From Agelas oroides (Eukaryota; Porifera; Demospongiae; Agelasida; Agelasidae), in contig OX422189.1 in NCBI GenBank assembly GCA_949130485.1, positions 124,001 to 188,000 of the forward strand: a DNA stretch of 64,000 bases, in the 5' to 3' direction. The translations under genes and the position numbers were made by a program. Shown here piece by piece: positions 26,087-41,702 of this stretch. Below the pieces are notes generated by a model that saw only the letters and a list, made by a program, of their open reading frames with translations, ran no database searches and had not been told where the DNA came from. The stretch's first letter is position 1. Each line of letters begins with the position of its first letter.

Positions 26087-26983
26087 CAAGACCGCTATGT
26101 CATAGCTTGAGCAGTTGCATAGTTCCATTATCGTTAGAGCAACCCATATCACTTGTAATTGTACACATATTTTATATTTTCAACCTGTAGCTTTTTTTTT
26201 TTTTTAATTAGCTTCAATGTTCGTGCATGGACACACAAAAAGGCTAGATAAATATGCAAAGTCACCCAATATACAGAACGCATTTTGGCCAATACCAGGC
26301 CTCATCAGCTACGCTGGCCTACTAGGCCACAGTTGGTCGTAACAATATTACTAATATTGTTACGACCAACTGTGGCCTAGTAGGCCAGCGTAGCTGATGA
26401 GGCCTGGTATTGTCTAATATTATTAGACAGTGAGTATAAAATGACAGCAAGAATTCAAACTTACAAAAAGCCGCTGCTGCAGCGAAGGTGAATGTTGGTA
26501 TTTGGAAGACCGGGATGAAGCAAAGTGTTTTGTCTCTCGCACACTGCAAGCAGTTAGGTCCTAGCGGAGAAACGCAGTTGGTAGATACTTGAATCTGCGA
26601 CTTAGAACACTCGTCTTTTTTTTTTCTTTTACTTCCCGCCAGCGGTATTAAACTAACCAGTCAGATTCGGGTAGCTATAACCAATCAGACTGCTTATAGA
26701 AAACTGATTCCCAGTCACGCAAAATTCTTCACGGGAACGAGTCTTGACACGGGCGGGCGGGAGGGGCTCGAATACGCTGTTTGTCAGGCCATAGTCAGGC
26801 ACGCCCCTTTTTGCCACGCATGCGCGATCATTCAGTGAAGAAGCCAACAACAAGTTGTCTATTAGTACCCAAGCAGGAAGCTCGCAGGACCCACAGAAAA
26901 GCAGGCAGACACAGAAAGGGGCAATATAAGACGCGAGACTCTCTCTCCTTGAATATACCTGCGCATACCCTTGACATTGAAGA
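26087..26983. other. Interval between adhesion GPCR and TDP2-like gene
   Basis: Holds the GPCR 3' UTR, a 121-bp palindrome, and the upstream region of the next gene. This is the only same-strand gene junction in the window. Confidence 0.6.
26291..26411. repeat. 121-bp near-perfect palindrome
   Basis: Arms 26291-26350 and 26352-26411 are exact reverse complements around a single C. A second small palindrome, GTCTAATATTATTAGAC, follows at 26412-26428. Confidence 0.95.
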
Positions 26984-27811
26984 ATGAAGCTGCTGACAGT
27001 GGACATGTGTATGCAAGCCGGGCAGCTACAAGAGCGCCTTGAGGCCCTGGGCAAACTGGTGCAGTCCAAGAGACCCGAGTTCGTCGCGCTGCAGAACGTG
27101 AGTAACGAAGTGGTTAAAAAGATCACGAGCAGCGGGTGGGGGGCAAGGTACAATCTTATCAACCCTCCCACCAAATACGAGACGAGGACGAAGCCCACAG
27201 TCGCGATCCTCTCGACCTACCCTGCCCAAGATTCCAGTACCCTCCGTTATCATGGAACTGCTACCAACAAGGTGCTGCTGAAGGGGTACTTTGTGATGTA
27301 CGATAAGCAGAAACAACCACACATTATCAGCATCTGCACGACGCACTTGGAGGAAGGAAAGGAAGCATCTGAAACCAGGGAGAAACAGATTAATGAGGCA
27401 TTCTTCTCACTGATGGACGATGAAGACTGCTTTGTCCTCGGGGACTTTAGCCTCCTGAATGACATTGACGGAGACGTCCATCTTAATGGAGGATGGCAGG
27501 ATGCCTGGGTTACCGGTGGGAATGGAGAAGGAGATACAGTTGTTCCCTCAGCCAACCCACTCATCAAGAACAAGGAAGAACCACGCGGAAGACCAGACAG
27601 AGTCTTTTATAAGACCATGCGCTATCGGTTGGATTCCGTGGAGGTGGTAGGGAAGGGCTCTGTTAGCGGAGCTGGCCTCCAGATTAGTCCCCACTTTGCA
27701 GTGTTAGTGTGTTTCACAGCACTAGAGCATCCGAAACCCCCACCCGAACCCACTGAGGTGCCCTGCTTTTTCAAGAGAGCACAGTGGTCACTCAACTTTC
27801 AGCAGAACTAA
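26984..27811 (+). CDS. TDP2-like EEP-fold protein, probably catalytically inactive
   Basis: Single-exon frame of 275 residues. An in-frame TGA two codons upstream supports this start. The sequence follows the endonuclease/exonuclease/phosphatase fold of tyrosyl-DNA phosphodiesterase 2: TTHLEEGKEASETREKQ aligns with the family's S/T-HLES block, LGDFSLLND with GDTNLRD, GRPDRVFYK with FDRIFF, and SPHFAVLVCF with SDHWGLL. Residues expected for catalysis are altered: the LQE glutamate is asparagine (LQNV), the asparagine of GDxN is serine, and the aspartate of SDH is proline. The GD aspartate and the histidine remain. I infer a scaffold or ligand-binding role rather than DNA repair. It lacks a UBA domain. 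AATAAA lies at 27877-27882. Confidence 0.7.
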   Translation: MKLLTVDMCMQAGQLQERLEALGKLVQSKRPEFVALQNVSNEVVKKITSSGWGARYNLINPPTKYETRTKPTVAILSTYPAQDSSTLRYHGTATNKVLLKGYFVMYDKQKQPHIISICTTHLEEGKEASETREKQINEAFFSLMDDEDCFVLGDFSLLNDIDGDVHLNGGWQDAWVTGGNGEGDTVVPSANPLIKNKEEPRGRPDRVFYKTMRYRLDSVEVVGKGSVSGAGLQISPHFAVLVCFTALEHPKPPPEPTEVPCFFKRAQWSLNFQQN

Positions 27812-28157
27812 GTCTCTCAACCCTTCTGTTACAGCATCTCCTTCATTCCACTTTCTTCAACCCCAGTTAATAGACAAATAAATAGACAAGATGGCTCCAA
27901 TAAATATATTCATTTTATAATGTGTAGATATATAGCTAGCGAGCACCCATCATTGATGTTCCGCTTTTTGACCCCGTAAATTGCCTCTATCGATACTGTT
28001 TGTGCAATGTGTACATACATAGACTGCTAGAGAAATTTTGTACTATATACACATCACAGACCACTGGTATTAAAACTGTGTATAATTTTGATCAGCTATT
28101 TGGATGTTTTAATTTGCTCTACAAGTGATGTGGTTGTAAACTGAAGGCCATAGGCAA
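27812..28157. other. Convergent interval, TDP2-like gene and IFT57
   Basis: AT-rich 3' UTR sequence from both strands, with polyadenylation signals for the + gene near 27877-27905. No gene is seen. Confidence 0.6.
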
Positions 28158-31686
<3,529 letters not shown>

Positions 31687-31888
31687 TCTAAGTGACCAGC
31701 GATCAAGATCCCAAGGTAGGGTCACACATGTACGGTTGTTTATCTGCTCCCTTGGAGACACCGTGCTCCATTTAACGCGCACCCAACAATTAGAAAGGGG
31801 CGTGGTTTGTGCCAACATTACGCAATGGTAAATACGAGGACCTAGGAGGCGTGGTCCACAGGCAAAATCGCATGCAGGACGGGTATCA
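31687..31888. promoter_or_regulatory. Shared promoter between IFT57 and the F-BAR/J gene
   Basis: 202 bp between divergent starts. It contains ATTACGCAAT near 31816 (ATF/C-EBP-like) and CCTTGGAGACACC near 31752, which only weakly resembles half of an RFX X-box. Confidence 0.45.
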
Positions 31889-32509
31889 ATGGAGAGACTT
31901 TGTGGAGTGGTAAGTGCTGCCAGTATGGGGTCGCTGCGCTTCCTATGGTATCATCTAGAGATTTGTGAGCACCTTCTAGTCACAGGCATTGCAAAACATA
32001 ATATTAATACAGGCACGGCCATCTGCTGCGACACGACATAGATTGTTCATGGACACTGGTTCCTTTCATCTCTCACACAGGAGTCAATGCCGATCGTCTA
32101 CCATCGCTTCTCAGATGGAGTGGAGATCGTGCGTTGTGTGCTCGAGTTCTGCAAGGTAGGAGGAGACTTGTGAACACAGCCCCTGCCTGCTGCTGTCTTG
32201 CTCCTTTGTTTGTCCATCTCCCTCCACCCTCCACCCTCCTCCATCCTCCCTCCTCCCTCCTCCATCCTCCCTCCTCCATCCTCCCTCTGTCCCTCATATT
32301 CCCCTGTCTGTCTCACATGCATGCTCCTGTCCGTCTGTCTCACATGCAAGATCGGTCTGTGTGTCTCCCCAGGCAGTGGCAGAGGTGGAGCGTTCCTACT
32401 CCTCCTCCATCCACCGATTGCTCCAAAGTACGGCCTACACGTTCCACTCCAATCTCCTGATGCAGTGGCTGGGCAACGAGCCCTATGAGGAGATAGGGTA
32501 GGCACACTG

Positions 32510-32577
<68 letters not shown>

Positions 32578-35500
32578 CCTCTCCCCATCACACCCCCATC
32601 CTCCCCCCATCACACACACACATCCTCCCACCATCACACCCACATCCTACCCCCATCACACATCCTCCCACCATCACACCCACATCCTATCCCCATCACA
32701 CACACATCCTCCCACCATCACACTCACCTTCCCCATCACACACTCACCTCCCCCATCACACCCATATTTCTTCCTCCCAATCAGCACACTGAAACTCTGT
32801 TGGCAGAAACTGGGTGTAGAGCTGTCCAAGCTGGCTGACTTACATGCTGAAAAAGTAAGACTTTACTGCTGGCTGTGCATCCTTACATCTACTGTCTCAC
32901 TATTCCTCTCTCCCCTCTCCTCCTCCTCTCTCCTCCCCCCTCCTCCTCCCTCTCCCTCTCCTCCTCTCTCCTCCTCTCTCCTCCCCCCTCCTCCTCCCTC
33001 TCCCCTCTCCTCCTCCTCTCTCCTCCCCCCTCCTCCCTTCTACTCCCCACAGGCTGATGCTTACTTGGATGCAGTACGAAAGCCTCTCTTTGATCTCCTA
33101 CCTCAACTTGAAGAGACCAGAAAAACAGTGAGTAATACTAAATACCAGGGCATGATGTTTGTAGCACGTAGCAACAGCTTGCATAGTTGCATGCACACAC
33201 ATACACACACACATGTACATACACACATGTACACCACCTACCATTCACACAGCTAAAGTCGAAAATGCAGCAGTTACGAATCACAATGGAAGCTGCACAG
33301 AGAAGACACACCAGGGTAACACACACACACACACACACACACGGTGCCAGTGTGTCTGTCTGACTAACGTTGCCTTGTTGCTAGGAGAAGCAGAGGTACC
33401 TCCAGTTGGGAGAACAGATGGAACGGCTCCACGAGAGAGCCTCAGAGCTGACCCAGAACACTCCAGCTGCGTCCAGAATGAAGAAGGTCTGTGGAAAGAA
33501 ATACTTTGGCAAAGACATTAAAATAGCCCCCTCCTTGACCACTTTGGCAAAGACATCCTAAGGATTTGCTAGTGGTGTAGGGACTTTTTCCAAACAGTTT
33601 GCTTGCAGCTAGTGGATTGAGTTAGCTTGAAGGTTGACTTTTTTGTTCTATTTTGTTCTGTCTCTGTGTAGCTGGGTGCTCGGGTCTCATTGTTACAAGA
33701 AGAGCTGACCACTCAGGAGAATGTGTACGTGCTATTAGTATGAATGCATTTCACCATTTATTGTGGTATGTGAGAAACAGGGTGAGGACAAAACGTCGAC
33801 ATATGCAAAAGATATTGAAAAATCTCCATGGTCGGGTGTCGACACAGCGGTTGCTAATTACTGTGGGAATTAGATGATGCATTTATAACTATTTGTTGCA
33901 ACAAATGCCGACACATGCTTTGCATGAGGCTTGGTGTAAAACTATGATTTGTCAAATCAATTAACAAGCATGCTTTTGAAAAGAGCACAATATGACAATT
34001 CCATTGGTCATTGTGTTGTAGTCATGGTAACAGTGATACTGTCAATTGTTGACCAAACATAGCCTTGCTCCCAAGCCTTCCCATCATCCAACTTTTGATC
34101 GCGTACAGTCTGCATGCTGCAAGCAATCAAAAGTTGGACATTGAGAAGGGAACTGTAATGAGGCTAGTCAGAATGTGTGCAGTTGTGAACTCTCATAACA
34201 TCTGTTTCCCTCCCCTTCCCTCCCCTTCCCTCCCCTGTTTCCGTCCCTCTCTCTTGTTGCAGGTATGAGGAGGCGCACACTGCGCTGGTCGAAGCACATG
34301 AAACATTTGACAAAGAGCTCGCAGAACTCTACAAGGTACGGTACCCCCCAGCCAGCCATCTTGCCCCAGAACCTTTACTCGTGACCTCATACTGATAATA
34401 CAAGTTTCAAAAATTGTCTACATATTACATCATATGGCCATGTTATAATCCTTCTGTCATACCATATATGGTCGTATACTTCATATGTGGCCATGTTGTA
34501 ATCCTTCTGTCATATCATATATGGTCGTATACTTCATATATGGCCATGTTGTAATCCTTCTGTCATATCATATATGGTCGTATACTTCATATATGGCCTT
34601 GTTGTAATCCTTCTGTCATACCATATATGGTCGTATACTCATATATGGTCATGTTATAATTCTTCTGTCATACCATATATGGTCGTATACTCATATATGG
34701 CCATGTTATAATCCTTCTTTCATACCATATATGGTCGTATACTTCATATATGGCCATGTTGTAATCCTTCTGTCATATCATATATGGTCGTATACTTCAT
34801 ATATGGCCATGTTATAATTCTTCTGTCATACCATATATGGTCGTATACTTCATATAAATTATAGCCATGTTGTAATCCTTCTGTCATACCATATATGGTC
34901 GTATACTTCATATATGATGTAACACACGATGTTACAGTACACAAGTATGGGAGGAGGGCTGTGAGTGAGAGTACTGTGTCACGCTTGGTAGTGTCTGAGA
35001 ACACAGAGCTTGAGAGGGTGAACACTAGAGCTCTTGTGTCACGTTCCTTACTGTGCATGGTTTGTGTTTCAGAACGCAGAAGACAGAGAGCTTGAGAGGG
35101 TGAATGCACTGAAAGAGGCTCTACATGAGTTTACAAAGTAGGCAGCAACATGCCCTAAAGTAGTACCCTGGAGTACGTCCTTCCCCCCTTCTTTTCCTTC
35201 TCCTCTCCCCCTCCCCTCCTCCCTCCTCCCCTCCTCCCTCCTTCCCTCCTCCCTCCTCCTCTCCTCTCCCCCTCCCCTCCTCCCTCCTCCCCTCCTTCCC
35301 TCCTCCCTCCTCCTCTCCTCCCCTCCTCCCTCCTCCCCTCCTCCCCTCCTCCCCTCCTCCCTCCTCCCTCCTTCCCTCCTCCCTCCTCCTCCTCCTTCCT
35401 CCTAGAACACTCTCCAACACTGCTCCTGCATATCTGGAGAGCATGCAGAAGATTGTAATAAGTGTGGATGAAATCAACGGTCATAGCGACATCCAAAACT

Positions 35501-38044
35501 TTGTGGAAGGGTACAAGGAACTCTTGACCCCTCCGGCTCCACCCGAACTAGAGAAATACAAAATCAAGGTCAGACTCTTGACGGTGTGCACTAGATTTGT
35601 CTCACTGGTTATTGACGGTGAAAAAGTTGAACTGTTTTTTTTTCCTCTTGCACACAGGATCCGGTTATCCTTCCGTATCAGGATGGTGACGTGAGACAAA
35701 GGGGAGGTACCTCATCGGAGAGTACGGAGGACAGTAGTGATACCCGAACTGAACCCACAAACTCCCACCACCACTGGACCAGCACGCGTGATATCAATGC
35801 TCATTTGAAGCAGATGTCGAGACCTGTACCAGCTGTGCGCAATCCAATACCAGCTGTGCGCAATAGACTAGGTAACCCTACCACTAGCATGGTGAACCCT
35901 GCTTTCAAAGACAATGGTGCAAGACCGGAAAATGGTGTCGTTTCTGAGGGGAATACTTTGCGGCCAAAACCGCGAAATGAAAGGCTAAACACTTTGCCCC
36001 GTTCCAGAGACCTCGCTCCACCCTCTCACACTGCAAACGCAGTCAAGACATGGGCCCCTCCAGCCACCGGTAACAGTGACAGTCGGGAGAAAGGGGAGAG
36101 GAGACCAACTATTAAAAGACCCGTTCCGGCTCCGAGATCCTTATCACTTCCGTCCCTCCCAAACAGCACAGATAAATTCACTGTCAAACCTAAGCAGCCG
36201 CCCAAGCCATTTGGTGGGAGCGTAGTGAAGGTGGATGTGTGTGACAGAGCAGAGACTGTGGTGAATCAAGACAGAGGAAGTTTCAAGGCAGGGCTGAGGG
36301 ACAGGACTAGCAACCCTTCTCTTGTCAATGATATGCGGGAGAACGAGGTGCAGACCAATATGAGACTACAGGTTCCTCCTGTTCCCACCCGACGAAGAAT
36401 GAATAAGACTTTAGACAGGAAGGAGGGAGATCTACAGGAAGGGTTAGCCATTGTTACTGAGGAGGATGGCAGAACTCACTCCAAAGAAAGAACACAAGTT
36501 CACTTTAAGTGGAATGAGAACAAGGTAGTTGCACCCCACCCGGATCTTGTCCAACTGCTCTCTCAGCTGCAGGAGTCTGCAGCCAACAATGACTATTACA
36601 GCCTGTTTGGTGTGGAGCCCACGGCCACCACATCTGACCTTGCTAAGGCCAGGAGGGAGAAGTCACGCGAGCTCCACCCTGATCACTTTGGGGGGGACCA
36701 CGAGCAGAGAGCTAGGTAAGAAGGAGAGGGTGGCCAATCATAATGAAGGGTAAGACCCCTTTCTTATGACTAGTACCCCTTTTCTTCTGACCCACTTCCT
36801 CCTCCCTCCCCCTCTCTCTCCCCCCTCCCTCCCTCCCTCCCTTCCCCTCTCCCTCCCTCCCTCCCTTCCTCCCTCCCTCCCTCCCTCCCTCCCTCCCTCC
36901 CTCCCTCCCTCCCTCCCTCCCTCCCTCCCTCCCTCCTCCCTCCCTCCCTTCCCTCTCTCCCTCCCTCCCTCCCTCCCTCCCTCCCTCCCTCCCTCCCTCC
37001 CTCCCTCCCTCCCTCCCTCCCTCCCTCCCTCCCTCCCTCCCTCCCTCCCTCCCTCCCTCCCCCTCTCCCTCCAGGGCTGAGGAGAAGCTAGTGAGGATCA
37101 ATCAAGTATTCCAAGATGTGATGAAGAGCGAAGAGTCTCGGGTGCTGTACAACCAAATGTGTCACTTCAGACAGGTATGAGCGCATGATGATTAATGTGT
37201 CACTTCAGACAGGTATGAGCGCATGATGATTAATGTGTCACTTCAGACAGGTATGAGCGCATGATGATTAATGTGTCACTTCAGACAGGTATGAGCGCAT
37301 GATGATTAATGTGTCACTTCAGACAGGTATGAGTGCATGATGATTAATGTGTCACTTCAGACAGGTATGAGCGCATGATGATTAATGTGTCACTTCAGAC
37401 AGGTATGAGCGCATGATGATGTCACTTCAGACAGGTATGAGCGCATGATGATGTCACTTTTATTTCATGCGCTCTTGCCACAGTATGAGAACCTCTTCTG
37501 ATTATCAATGTCATAACAAGGACATTGAGGATGGCAACCTCATCCCCTGGCCTGGGGACGAGGTTGTGGAGGTTCTCCTGCTAGCCTCATGGTTTGAGTG
37601 TGCATGCGTAGGGCAACTTACCACTCAAGCTACATGCATGGTCTGTTCCCATATTTGGGCGTTACACATTCCCACTCTCTCTCATGGTCTGTGCCGTGAC
37701 AAGCTATAATTATATGAAATCAGCAGTGTTCAGTGGACGCAACGTTCTGTTAAGGAAACCGAATGGGTAGCTTGTTCAGGCTCACTTGAAACATCTTCCA
37801 AGTTATACAGTTAGGAAGTGTCAAGCTGTCCTTATTCCATATTTGGGCGTTACACGTTCCCACTCTCTCTCAGGTGTATCCACACATCCTCGCTCAAGGT
37901 CGTGTAGGGCTGGCCACTGCGGAGGGAAAGCTTCTAGCGTTACAGCGAGCAGTGAAGAAAGCACAGATGCCTCTAGTGCTGTTGGAGGAACTGCAGCTAG
38001 CACTCAAGCTCATCAGAACACAACTGAAGCTACACTATAGTTAA
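31889..38044 (+). CDS. F-BAR domain protein with C-terminal J domain
   Basis: Fourteen exons: 31889-31909, 32081-32155, 32373-32497, 32785-32854, 33053-33127, 33253-33315, 33385-33486, 33672-33724, 34263-34335, 35073-35137, 35406-35568, 35658-36715, 37075-37174, 37874-38044; 737 residues. Residues 1 to about 290 look like an F-BAR domain: an FCH-like start ([25 protein letters not shown] is its core, residues about 14-38), then long helices rich in E, K, Q and L. One large exon gives a disordered linker with SH3 ligands ([22 protein letters not shown]). A J domain follows at about 606-670, with HPD at 635-637 ([11 protein letters not shown]) and the expected helix IV start ([15 protein letters not shown]). 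A last exon adds a leucine-rich helix. F-BAR domains bind curved membrane, J domains stimulate Hsp70. I know of no named family with this combination. Confidence 0.85.
32512..32775. repeat. (CA)n followed by CCCCATCACACCCACATCCT minisatellite
   Basis: A CA run at 32512-32575, then irregular 20-30 bp units, all within intron 3 of the F-BAR/J gene. Confidence 0.9.
32905..33050. repeat. Pyrimidine tract before F-BAR/J exon 5
   Basis: TCCTCCTCTCC repeats with a 50-60 bp higher-order unit, ending at the exon 5 acceptor. Confidence 0.9.
34420..34915. repeat. AT-rich minisatellite of about 53 bp in F-BAR/J intron 9
   Basis: About nine units containing CATATATGGTCGTATACTTC and TTCTGTCAT, varying slightly in length. 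Each unit contains palindromes (CATATATG, GTATAC). Confidence 0.93.
35180..35404. repeat. CCTCCCT pyrimidine tract before F-BAR/J exon 11
   Basis: Nearly pure pyrimidine on the sense strand, ending in the CCTAG acceptor at 35405. Confidence 0.95.
36797..37073. repeat. (CCCT)n tetranucleotide tract before F-BAR/J exon 13
   Basis: About 275 bp of CCCT with few interruptions, ending in the CCAG acceptor inside the J-domain coding region. Confidence 0.97.
37156..37452. repeat. 38-bp tandem array grown from the end of F-BAR/J exon 13
   Basis: About eight copies of a 38-bp unit containing GTGTCACTTCAGACAG followed by GTATGAGCGCATGATGATTA. The first copy is the true exon end plus donor; the others repeat both exon and donor sequence. 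Confidence 0.95.
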
Positions 38045-38361
38045 CACATTATCAGCGGTTTGACCAAATATGTAAGTGGGCGTGGTTGTGGAGCTATAGA
38101 CAGTATATGTAGTATGGAGTGAAATTTTATTATATTCTTCGCTGTGTGAAATTTCGTACACAATAGCTACAATAGGTACATCTACAATAATAGGCCAAGG
38201 TTAATTCTCCATCACATGACTTGTACAACACTCAACTGAACAATGGGGCTTTAGTACGTGAGGGGAAAGGGAGTGTGTGACAGCAAGCCTTTTACAAGAA
38301 GGAAAGGGTGTGTACGTGTATGATGTCATGTTTTCTGTGAGAAGGGAATGTGCATGTGAGG
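38045..38361. other. Convergent interval, F-BAR/J gene and NKAP
   Basis: 3' UTR sequence of two converging genes. No further gene or repeat is seen. Confidence 0.55.
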
Positions 38362-40057
<1,696 letters not shown>

Positions 40058-40180
40058 TCCTTACTTTCTAAACTCTGGACCTAGCTAGCTAGCTATGTTT
40101 TGGTTCAAAATTTCTTATATGACGTTAAATTAGATCGCTTTAATTATACGTAACAGTAATTTTGAAACTAGCTGAGGAAA
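40058..40180. promoter_or_regulatory. Shared promoter between NKAP and SELENOT
   Basis: 123 bp between divergent starts, with TGACGTTA at 40120-40127 and a CTAG repeat near 40081. Confidence 0.5.
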
Positions 40181-40450
40181 ATGTCAGGTGGAGCTCAGCT
40201 ACTCAGTTTAGTCTCTCTTCTGCTGGTGATGGGGGGAGGTGCAGAGGGACAGAAGAAGCTAACACATCCTGCTCTTACTGGAACTGCATCACTGACGCTA
40301 AAAGTGCTTTACTGGTAAGTAGAGTAGCAGTGTTACTCATAATTTGTGGATAGTCACATCTCTCGCCTGTAGAAGCGTTTGCAAGTGGAACGGATCAAGA
40401 TGAACTTTAGATCAACAAATCAAAAAAATTTTGATGCTGAAGAGTTGTGG

Positions 40451-40487
<37 letters not shown>

Positions 40488-41222
40488 ACTCCTGAGGGTA
40501 CCGTAAGGTGTTTGAGCAGTATGCCCATGTGCTTCAGTCTGAGGTCCCTCACCTCCACATGGAAGGCAGCACCTATCCCCCTCCTCATATCAACCAGGTG
40601 CTCAGCAATGTGGTGTTTGTCGTGAGAATGGCACTTCTTCTCCTGCTGTTTGCCGGGCCTGATGCACTGCGGTACATTGGCATCCAGAACCCTCCACATA
40701 TCTATATGTGGGCACAGGAGAACAAAGTGAGTGGGATCATTGGGCGTCGTCATGGAAGTTGAGTGGGTAGTTTCACTTCCAAGCTCTTCCAAGTGACGAA
40801 AGCTACGTGGGCTGTGGGCTATTGAATGACTGTTGAACTTGTACCTTTTCCCATGTTGCAGATAACTGCTTTTCTTATCCTGTTTCTTCTGGGAGGACAG
40901 ATTGAAAACCAGCTGCTGTCCACTGGAGCGTTTGAGGTCTACCTCAACGGTAGGTCAGACGTATCACAGATTTGAATGGTTTTAGCAATCTTTCTCCCTT
41001 CTCCTCTCCCTCTCTTTTATCTTTCCTTCTCTCTCTCTCCCTTTCTTCCTCCCTTCCCTTCTCCTTTCTTCTCTCCCTCTTACCTCTCTTTCTTTCTTCT
41101 CAGGTGAGCCAGTATGGTCTAAGCTTAAATCAGGCAGGCTTCCCTCTCTTATTGAGATGAAAGGCTTTATTGAAGAGCCACAGTTCAATTCCTTTATTGC
41201 TGAAGAACCAACAACTACATAA
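40181..41222 (+). CDS. SELENOT: Selenoprotein T, UGA read as selenocysteine
   Basis: Exons 40181-40314, 40486-40726, 40862-40949 and 41104-41222 give 193 residues (human 195) if the in-frame TGA at 40493-40495 is decoded. That TGA sits exactly at the Sec of the family: C45-Y-S-U48-G-Y-R-K-V-F, the CxxU redox motif, and the cysteine codon is split across intron 1. Later blocks match the family (VFEQYAHVL, MWAQENK, GGQIENQLLSTGAFEVYLNG, EPVWSKLKSGRLPS). There is a signal peptide (about 1-23) and a hydrophobic hairpin near 90-135. SELENOT is a thioredoxin-fold oxidoreductase of the ER membrane. A SECIS candidate lies in the 3' UTR. Ordinary gene prediction would truncate or mis-start this gene. 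Confidence 0.95.
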
Positions 41223-41702
41223 CAGCCAGCACCAGTCACAGGTGTGTGCACTGGAGCAAGTTCTCCATTTTTACTCTTTGGTTTGCATTCACAACACCCA
41301 GGCAGATTGTAGTACATTTTACGACTGTAAAGCTAGGAGTTCCAAGGCCCCCCCAAGACTAAACCCTCCACAGTGGGAGGCTATGAGGGGCTTGGGAACA
41401 GAACTAGGTATATTATACCCAGCTGGGACTTATAGGATGGTGCCTTACTTCATTGTTGCAGGGTCATTTGTGGGTTGGTCATGAAGGGGTGTGGCTAAAC
41501 CACTATGTGGGGCTACACACCTGATGCACTGGACACAGCTCATGTGACTATCATGTGACACTGGCAGCTAGCTGTATATGTCTGTGTGTGTTCAGACATG
41601 TTCAGTTCTATAGTACATTACACAAAAATTATTTATTAAATTTCCAACACTGAATCATTGTTGATCATTGATAGATATCTCGGATGATGAGGTGTATTCT
41701 GG
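41223..41702. other. 3' UTR of SELENOT, converging on SBNO
   Basis: Contains the SECIS at 41481-41525 and AT-rich sequence beyond it. No further gene is seen. Confidence 0.6.
41481..41525 (+). promoter_or_regulatory. SECIS element for SELENOT
   Basis: The core reads ATGA (41481-41484), then a 12-bp stem AGGGGTGTGGCT pairing with GGCTACACACCT (one mismatch, two G-U pairs), an apical loop starting AAACC, and TGAT (41522-41525). ATGA/TGAT gives the non-Watson-Crick quartet and the AA sits at the apex, as in eukaryotic SECIS. It lies about 260 nt after the stop codon. Confidence 0.85.

Noticed and set aside
37482..37500. Extra F-BAR/J exon after the CCACAG acceptor
   Set aside because: The frame stops after a few codons (TATGAGAACCTCTTCTGA). 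Joining 37174 to 37874 keeps phase and gives a leucine-rich helix.
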